This document shows, one piece after another, positions 6,115 to 10,731 of a stretch of DNA of 10,731 nt. The notes under the pieces were generated by a model, which saw only the letters and a program-made list of their open reading frames with translations, ran no database searches and was not told where the DNA came from. The translations under genes were made by a program, and so were the position numbers. Each line of letters starts with the position of its first letter. Position 1 is the stretch's first letter. The DNA lies in contig CAJGDZ010000051.1 of NCBI GenBank assembly GCA_904502055.1, forward strand, positions 1 to 10,731, in the 5' to 3' direction. This stretch comes from an uncultured Clostridia bacterium. Lineage in GTDB: Bacteria > Bacillota > Clostridia > Oscillospirales > CAG-272.

Positions 6115-7041
6115 ATTTGTTATCAAACCAGGGCGCATTATTTTGGACGGAATCTGGATCTGGAGAGGGGCTATGGGGAGCGTGTGGTGGTCACGCCGCG
6201 AAGCTTTCCCCTGACCTTTCGCCATCGGGAGCCGCTTGGCTACCACAATGCCATGATCGGCATGGCGGCGGTGGCCATGGACTATCCGCTGTATTTTGAG
6301 GCCACCAACGAAAAGGGGCTATCGATGGCAGGCTTGAATTTCCCCAAAAACGCTGTGTACGGCGCGCCTCTTTCGGGCAAGCAAAACGTGGCCCCCTTTG
6401 AGCTCATTCCGTATCTTCTGGGGCTATGTGATGACCTCTCGGATGTGCGGCGCGCGCTGAACGAGCTTCAGATCGTCAACGTCAGCTTTAGCCGGGAGTT
6501 TGCTGTAACACCGCTTCACTGGCTGATCGCGGATAAGACCGGGGCGCTGACGCTGGAGTGCACGTCCGAGGGGATGCAGGTGTACGAAAATCCCTTTGGC
6601 GTGCTGACCAACAATCCGCCCTTTCCCTATCACCAAAGCTGTGTGGAGCAGTATATGAGCCTGCACGCGGGGGCGGCGGAAAATCGGCTTTCGCCTGCGC
6701 TTGCCTTGGGAAACCACAGCTTGGGGCTTGGTGCGTACGGCCTGCCGGGTGATTTTTCCAGCGCCTCGCGCTTTGTGCGTGCGGTGTTTGTCAAGGAAAA
6801 TTCGGTGTCGGGCGGGGGCGAGGAGGAGAGCGTCAATCAGTTCTTTCACATTCTCTCGTCGGTGGCCATGCCAAAGGGCTGTGTGCTTACCGAGGGCGGG
6901 GAATACGAGTATACGCGCTATTCCTCATGCTGCAACACCGCGACCGGAACCTATTTTTATACGACCTACGATGACCGTCGCGTGCGCTCGGTGGACATGC
7001 ACGCGGTCGATCTTTTTGCCAATACGCTATCAATTTTTTAA
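6103..7041 (+). CDS. bsh: Bile salt hydrolase / choloylglycine hydrolase family Ntn-amidase
   Basis: This 312-residue enzyme is predicted to hydrolyse the amide bond of glycine- or taurine-conjugated bile acids in the cytoplasm. After removal of Met1 the nucleophile would be Cys2 (MCTAIC). Other expected active-site residues are Arg16 and Asp19 (FGRNLDLE), Asn79 (GLNFP), Asn170/171 (VLTNNP) and Arg223 (PGDFSSASRFVRA). Asn at position 79, where penicillin V acylases usually have Tyr, favours bile salt hydrolase. The fold, length and C-terminal SVDMHAVDLF resemble Clostridium perfringens CBAH-1. There is no signal peptide. AAAGGATGG (6087-6094) precedes the start. The stop codon runs into the ribosome binding site of the next gene (TAAGGAG), so the two are probably co-translated. 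Placement with a glycoside hydrolase and larA is not the usual single-gene setting, so another N-acyl substrate is possible. Confidence 0.9.
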   Translation: MCTAICYQTRAHYFGRNLDLERGYGERVVVTPRSFPLTFRHREPLGYHNAMIGMAAVAMDYPLYFEATNEKGLSMAGLNFPKNAVYGAPLSGKQNVAPFELIPYLLGLCDDLSDVRRALNELQIVNVSFSREFAVTPLHWLIADKTGALTLECTSEGMQVYENPFGVLTNNPPFPYHQSCVEQYMSLHAGAAENRLSPALALGNHSLGLGAYGLPGDFSSASRFVRAVFVKENSVSGGGEEESVNQFFHILSSVAMPKGCVLTEGGEYEYTRYSSCCNTATGTYFYTTYDDRRVRSVDMHAVDLFANTLSIF

Positions 7042-7051
7042 GGAGAATCCT

Positions 7052-9649
7052 ATGAAACAGCTGATCGATCTTTTGAGCGGCACGGCGGAAAACCGTCTGT
7101 ATCCCTTTCTTTGTGTCTACGGAGACGAGACAAGGGAGATGCTGCAGGATGCCGTGGCGCATATCCACGGCAGCGGTGCACGCGCGCTTTGCGTGGAGTC
7201 CAAGCGGCCGGGCACACAGTTTATGAAGGAGCAATGGTGGCTCACGATGGACACGGTGCTGAGTGAGTGCCGCCGCCTTGGGATGAAGGTATGGATGGTG
7301 GACGAGCCGTATGTGCCCTCGGGATACGCCGGTGGCGCGGTGAAGAACCATCCGCATCTGAAAAAGCGGCATTTGGTCGAGACGCACGTGGACGTGATGG
7401 GCCCTATGCGCGGCGCGAAGATCCCGTTTTGCAAGACCAATGCCGCCGACACGCTGCTTGGCGTGTATGCTTACCGCCGTGCGGACGGCGAGAGCGAGGC
7501 GCTTCGGGAGGGCGGCGTGGAGCTGACGGCGTGCGTGGACGGCGACCTTTTGTACTGGGACATCCCGGACGGTGTGTGGCGTGTGTTCTTTCTGTTTGAG
7601 AGCACCGCGTATGCCGACAATTATCTGGACTATTTCAACCGCGACTCGGTGGCCTTGGCCATTTCCGAGGTCTATGAGCCGCACTATCAAAGATATAAGG
7701 AATATTTTGGCGAGACGCTGGTGGGCTTTTTCTCGGATGAGCCCGCCTTCCGCAATCCCGTATTTTCCCAAAGCGGCGGTGTAAATGCCTTCTCCGACAA
7801 CACCGTCGGCAAGCCGACGGTGGCTCTGCCGTGGGGAGAGGCGGTGGCAAAGCGGATGTGCCGCACGCTTTCGTGCGACAGGCTTTGCGACCTTGTGGCG
7901 CTTTGGTATGACGTGGGTGAGATCTACTCCGAGGTGCGCTTTGCGTACATGGATGCGGTCACCTCGCTGTATGACGAGAATTTCGGCGGCATGCTCCGTC
8001 GTTGGTGTTATGAGCACGGTGTGATCTATACGGGGCATGTTGTGGAGGATGCCGACATGCACGCGCGCCTGGGCGGCGGCGTGGGGCATTACTTCCGCGC
8101 AATGAACGCCTACGAGATGGCGGGCGTGGACATCGTGCTTGGACAGGTGCTTCCCGGCTTTGCCCATGCAAGGCACACCGCCAGCTGTGGCAGCGGCCAC
8201 TGCCGCACCGACTTTTTCCACTACGTGCTCGGTCAGCTGGCCGCCTCGGCCTCGCACGCCGACCCTGCCAAGGAGGGAAAGACGCTGTGCGAGATTTTTG
8301 GCGCGTACGGCTGGGGCGAGGACGTCCCCATGATGAAATGGCTGGTTGATTTTATGCTGGTGCGCGGTGTGACCTCGTTTGTACCGCATTCCTTTACCAC
8401 ACACACGGTGGACCCGGTTTTCCCGCCCACCTTTTCGGCTAAAAACGGCGATCCGCAGTTTGGGGGACTCCAAAAGCTGTTTTCCTACATAAACCGCGCG
8501 GGCGCGCTCCTGTCGGGCGGCGTGCACAAGGCCTCGGTGGCCGTTGCCTACACGGCGTTTGCCGAGTGGGCGGATCTGAGGGCAACGGGGCAGCTGGAGA
8601 AGGTGGCCCGTCGGCTTTATGACGGACATCTGAATTACGATATTTTGTCCGAGGACACACTCCTTGAGGGCGTTTGCGTCGAGGACGGCAGGCTTCTTTG
8701 CCATCGCGAGGCGTACGGGGCGCTGATCGTGCCGTATGCGCCGCGCTTGCCGAAATGCTTGCTTTCCCGTCTTTCGGAGCTGGCAGGGCTTGGCGCTTCG
8801 GTGATCTTCGTGGACGAGCGGCCGCTTGGCGCGGACTTTGGCGAGGTGGTGCCGCTTGCGGAGCTGGCCGAGCTTCTGAAAAAGCGTGGGCTTGAGGATG
8901 CGGTCATTTGCGATGGCGAGTTGCTTCGTTACTACCATTGCACAGAGGGAAGCCGACAGATATATATGTTCTTCAACGAGTCGCTTTCCCCGGTGGAAAC
9001 GTCGGCGCGGCTTCGTGACAAGGGGCATTTCCTCCGTCTGGATCTTTTGAACGGCGAAGCGGTGCGTGAGATGACACCGGACGGCGAGATTTCGCTCAGC
9101 CTTGCGCCGTACGAGTCCGAGATCCTGATCTTTGATGATTTCTCGGAAGAAGAACTTACCAAGGTCTCGGAAAGACCTGCCCGATGGATGACGCTCAAAG
9201 CGCCCGAACGCTTTTTGATCGAGACCGCGCCCGTCGGTGATCCGACTGCGTTTACGTGCCTTGCGGAGACGGAAGATCTCTTCGACATTGCCGCCAAGGA
9301 TCGCCTGCCCGATTTTTCGGGTGTGATCCGCTATACGGCAAGCTTTGAGGCCGCGGAGGACTTTGCCGTGTGTGAGCTGGAGCTTGGTGAGGTTGGCGGT
9401 GTGGCAGAGGTTTTGGTGAACGGCATTCCTGCGGGTCTTAGGATCTGTTCGCCCTACCGCTATCGAACTGAGGCAGTGAGGGCAGGTGAGAATACGCTGG
9501 AAATTTTGGTGTATACCTCGCTGGCCGGTGCGGCGCGGAAGCGTGGCGATATGAACGAGCATACAAGGAGTCTGATGTCGCGGATCCCGCTGAGATTTTG
9601 CGGTGTGCAGGGGCCGATCGTGCTCCGCGGACACGGAACGCGTGCATAA
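7052..9649 (+). CDS. Large GH106-like glycoside hydrolase with C-terminal sugar-binding-like domain
   Basis: This 865-residue protein resembles the GH106 (alpha-L-rhamnosidase) and related uncharacterised hydrolase group. The N-terminal half looks like a TIM-barrel enzyme: WMVDEPYVPSGYAGG (81-95), VGFFSDEPAF (224-233), GHVVEDADMH (328-337) and LCEIFGAYGWG (412-422). Glu230 and Glu414 are the most plausible catalytic or acid-base candidates, but this is inferred from motif position. Around 430-460, MKWLVDFMLVRGV and FVPHSF fit the same group. Residues from about 755 onward (DFSGVIRYTASF, VLVNG, NTLEILVYTSL) look like a galactose-binding, GH2-N-type beta-sandwich. There is no signal peptide or membrane anchor, so it should act on imported oligosaccharides or glycosides. 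The ribosome binding site AAGGAG overlaps the stop of bsh, with a 10-nt gap. The sugar released is not predictable; rhamnose is only one option. Confidence 0.78.
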   Translation: MKQLIDLLSGTAENRLYPFLCVYGDETREMLQDAVAHIHGSGARALCVESKRPGTQFMKEQWWLTMDTVLSECRRLGMKVWMVDEPYVPSGYAGGAVKNHPHLKKRHLVETHVDVMGPMRGAKIPFCKTNAADTLLGVYAYRRADGESEALREGGVELTACVDGDLLYWDIPDGVWRVFFLFESTAYADNYLDYFNRDSVALAISEVYEPHYQRYKEYFGETLVGFFSDEPAFRNPVFSQSGGVNAFSDNTVGKPTVALPWGEAVAKRMCRTLSCDRLCDLVALWYDVGEIYSEVRFAYMDAVTSLYDENFGGMLRRWCYEHGVIYTGHVVEDADMHARLGGGVGHYFRAMNAYEMAGVDIVLGQVLPGFAHARHTASCGSGHCRTDFFHYVLGQLAASASHADPAKEGKTLCEIFGAYGWGEDVPMMKWLVDFMLVRGVTSFVPHSFTTHTVDPVFPPTFSAKNGDPQFGGLQKLFSYINRAGALLSGGVHKASVAVAYTAFAEWADLRATGQLEKVARRLYDGHLNYDILSEDTLLEGVCVEDGRLLCHREAYGALIVPYAPRLPKCLLSRLSELAGLGASVIFVDERPLGADFGEVVPLAELAELLKKRGLEDAVICDGELLRYYHCTEGSRQIYMFFNESLSPVETSARLRDKGHFLRLDLLNGEAVREMTPDGEISLSLAPYESEILIFDDFSEEELTKVSERPARWMTLKAPERFLIETAPVGDPTAFTCLAETEDLFDIAAKDRLPDFSGVIRYTASFEAAEDFAVCELELGEVGGVAEVLVNGIPAGLRICSPYRYRTEAVRAGENTLEILVYTSLAGAARKRGDMNEHTRSLMSRIPLRFCGVQGPIVLRGHGTRA

Positions 9650-9686
9650 TTGTCCGATTTTGAATGAGGAATATCCATTTTTTAAT

Positions 9687-9714
9687 TTCTTTTACTCACA
9701 GAATGTGATATAAT
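9687..9714 (+). promoter_or_regulatory. Promoter of the ROK kinase gene (extended -10)
   Basis: TGATATAAT (9706-9714) is an extended -10 with a perfect TATAAT (9709-9714). The -35 is poor; TTCTTT at 9687-9692 with a 16-bp spacer is the best seen. The region is AT-rich and falls in the 97-nt gap after the hydrolase gene, so the kinase can be transcribed separately. Transcription would begin near 9721, close to the ribosome binding site at 9733-9739. Confidence 0.65.
9696..9708 (+). promoter_or_regulatory. Candidate operator in the kinase promoter
   Basis: TCACA-GAA-TGTGA is a 13-bp perfect inverted repeat centred at 9702. It lies between the -35 and -10 elements, and its right arm shares the TG of the extended -10. 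A bound protein would block RNA polymerase. The regulator is not in the window. The half-site resembles the CRP half-site, but the arms are in the opposite order and closer, so CRP is not implied. Confidence 0.4.
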
Positions 9715-9746
9715 TAAAAAAACTTACACAGCAAAGGAGTTTGGAT

Positions 9747-10703
9747 ATGTATAGAATTGGTGTGGATCTGGGCGGTACCAACATCGCCGTGGGACTTGTG
9801 GACGAAAATTACAGGATCGTATGTAAGCAGAGCAGACCGACGGGGGCAGATCGCACGGCAGAGGCGATCATTGCCGATATGGCGGCGCTTTGCCGCAGTG
9901 TTTGCCGCGAGGCCGGCGTTTCCCTTTCGGACGTGGCGGCCATAGGCGTGGCAACGCCCGGCGCGGCCAACTTCAAGACCGGCGTGGTGGAGTACACCAA
10001 CAACCTGCCGTTCTGTAAGCTTCCGATGGCGAAGATGCTCTCCGAGCACCTGGACGGCAAGGAGGTCCACATTGAGAACGACGCCAACGCCGCGGCTTGG
10101 GGCGAGGCAGTAGCCGGCGCGGCCAAGGGCACCAAGAAGTCGGTCATGATCACGCTGGGTACCGGTGTGGGTGGCGGCATCGTCATCGACGGTGAGGTCT
10201 ATTCGGGCTTCAACTGTGCGGGCGGTGAGCTCGGACATATGGTCATCGAGCACGGCGGCGCGCCCTGCACCTGCGGCAGACGCGGCTGCTGGGAGGCCTA
10301 CAGCTCGGCTACCGCGCTCATTCGCATGACCAAGGAAAAGATGGAGGAGTGCCAAAAGTCGGGTCGAGAGACCGCGCTTGGCAAGCATCTCTCCAAGGAC
10401 GGCAGAGTGACGGGAAGAACGGCGTTTGACGCCATGCGCGCCGGTGACGCGGCCGCGAAGGAGGTCGTGGATACCTATCTTTCCTATCTGGTGACCGGTA
10501 TTACCAACATCGTCAACATTTTCCAGCCCGAGGTTGTTTCTCTGGGCGGTGGCGTTTCCAATGAGGGTCAGTCTCTCATTGATGCCCTTCTTCCCATTGT
10601 TCGCTCCGAGCAGTACGGCGGCGGTGTGGTTCCGCTGACCGATATTCGCATCGCTACCCTCGGCAATGACGCAGGTATCATCGGCGCCGCTATGGTAAAC
10701 TGA
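9747..10703 (+). CDS. glcK: ROK-family sugar kinase, probable glucokinase
   Basis: This 318-residue cytoplasmic enzyme is predicted to phosphorylate glucose or a related hexose with ATP. Landmarks in order are DLGGTN at 7-12 (phosphate loop), IENDANAAAWGE at 109-120 with catalytic Asp112, LGTGVGGG at 137-144, GELGH at 160-164 with Glu161 and His164, and CTCGRRGCWE at 174-183. His164 with Cys174, Cys176 and Cys181 forms the ROK zinc site. LGGGVSNEG follows at 266-274. There is no N-terminal helix-turn-helix domain, so it is a kinase rather than a NagC/XylR-type repressor. The ATG at 9747 is chosen because AAAGGAG (9733-9739) is 7 nt upstream; the TTG at 9741 is too close to that site. It follows a glycoside hydrolase on the same strand and could phosphorylate its product, though other hexoses such as N-acetylmannosamine remain possible. 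Confidence 0.92.
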   Translation: MYRIGVDLGGTNIAVGLVDENYRIVCKQSRPTGADRTAEAIIADMAALCRSVCREAGVSLSDVAAIGVATPGAANFKTGVVEYTNNLPFCKLPMAKMLSEHLDGKEVHIENDANAAAWGEAVAGAAKGTKKSVMITLGTGVGGGIVIDGEVYSGFNCAGGELGHMVIEHGGAPCTCGRRGCWEAYSSATALIRMTKEKMEECQKSGRETALGKHLSKDGRVTGRTAFDAMRAGDAAAKEVVDTYLSYLVTGITNIVNIFQPEVVSLGGGVSNEGQSLIDALLPIVRSEQYGGGVVPLTDIRIATLGNDAGIIGAAMVN

Positions 10704-10707
10704 CTTA

Positions 10708-10729
10708 CTTTTCTTTTGAAAAAGAAAAG
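10708..10729 (+). repeat. CTTTTCTTTT/AAAAGAAAAG hairpin at the window edge
   Basis: A 10-bp perfect inverted repeat with a 2-nt centre begins 5 nt after the kinase stop codon and reaches almost to the end of the window. It may be part of a terminator or an intergenic repeat element that continues beyond the window. Being only A-T rich, with no T-run visible afterward, it is weak as a terminator on its own. Confidence 0.45.
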
Positions 10730-10731
10730 CA

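Noticed and set aside
6701..7051. N-terminal extension of the glycoside hydrolase into the bile salt hydrolase gene
   Set aside because: It would overlap a well-supported gene out of frame. The ATG at 7052 has AAGGAG 6 nt upstream.
6887..9634. 915-codon minus-strand open frame opposite the glycoside hydrolase
   Set aside because: The length is striking but the composition is His/Arg/Val-rich shadow sequence, and the sense strand has clear hydrolase motifs and a ribosome binding site.
1..10731. CRISPR array, tRNA or rRNA gene, transposase, phage or toxin-antitoxin genes
   Set aside because: No regular spaced repeats, cloverleaf-like sequence or corresponding protein motifs were seen.

Overview
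The window looks like part of a Gram-positive, gut-type Clostridia genome (Firmicutes). Coding sequence is fairly GC-rich, ribosome binding sites are strong (AAGGAG/GGAGG), and promoters are SigA-like with 17-bp spacers. The gene content also fits: a Clostridium-type bile salt hydrolase, a LarA-family racemase, a ROK sugar kinase and a large sugar-releasing hydrolase. Genus or order cannot be fixed from this sequence.

Layout: positions 1-137 hold no recognisable gene. At 138-181 a very stable UUCG-capped hairpin ends the minus-strand uracil permease gene (206-1567). That gene has a promoter at 1734-1762 and a leader of about 160 nt. The leader contains a long hairpin (1656-1704) that overlaps an intrinsic terminator (1633-1658), so an attenuator or unassigned RNA switch is likely. 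Between 1762 and 1852 lies a divergent promoter region. From 1852 everything is on the plus strand: a metallophosphoesterase with altered catalytic motifs (1931-2614) overlaps an RlmD/RumA-type rRNA methyltransferase (2604-3977). Next come an AT-rich orphan hexapeptide acyltransferase (4025-4693), a LarA-family nickel-pincer racemase (4776-6056), a bile salt hydrolase-type enzyme (6103-7041) and a large GH106-like glycoside hydrolase with no signal peptide (7052-9649). After a gap with its own promoter and a candidate operator comes a ROK-family sugar kinase (9747-10703). A T-rich/A-rich hairpin sits at the right edge.

How the genes may work together: housekeeping genes (uracil uptake, rRNA modification) sit beside a small catabolic group. 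The hydrolase (released sugar), the ROK kinase (sugar phosphorylation), the LarA-type enzyme (2-hydroxyacid racemisation or epimerisation) and the amide hydrolase could together process a conjugated or glycosylated small molecule, but this is inferred from gene order only. The acyltransferase interrupts the series. It differs in base composition and is bracketed by a 21-nt imperfect repeat (19/21 identical), so it looks acquired.

No CRISPR array, tRNA, rRNA, transposase or phage gene was seen. The items most worth a second look are the permease leader RNA, the acyltransferase islet with its flanking repeat, the metallophosphoesterase lacking canonical motif residues, the hairpin over the bile salt hydrolase start codon, and the palindrome inside the kinase promoter.
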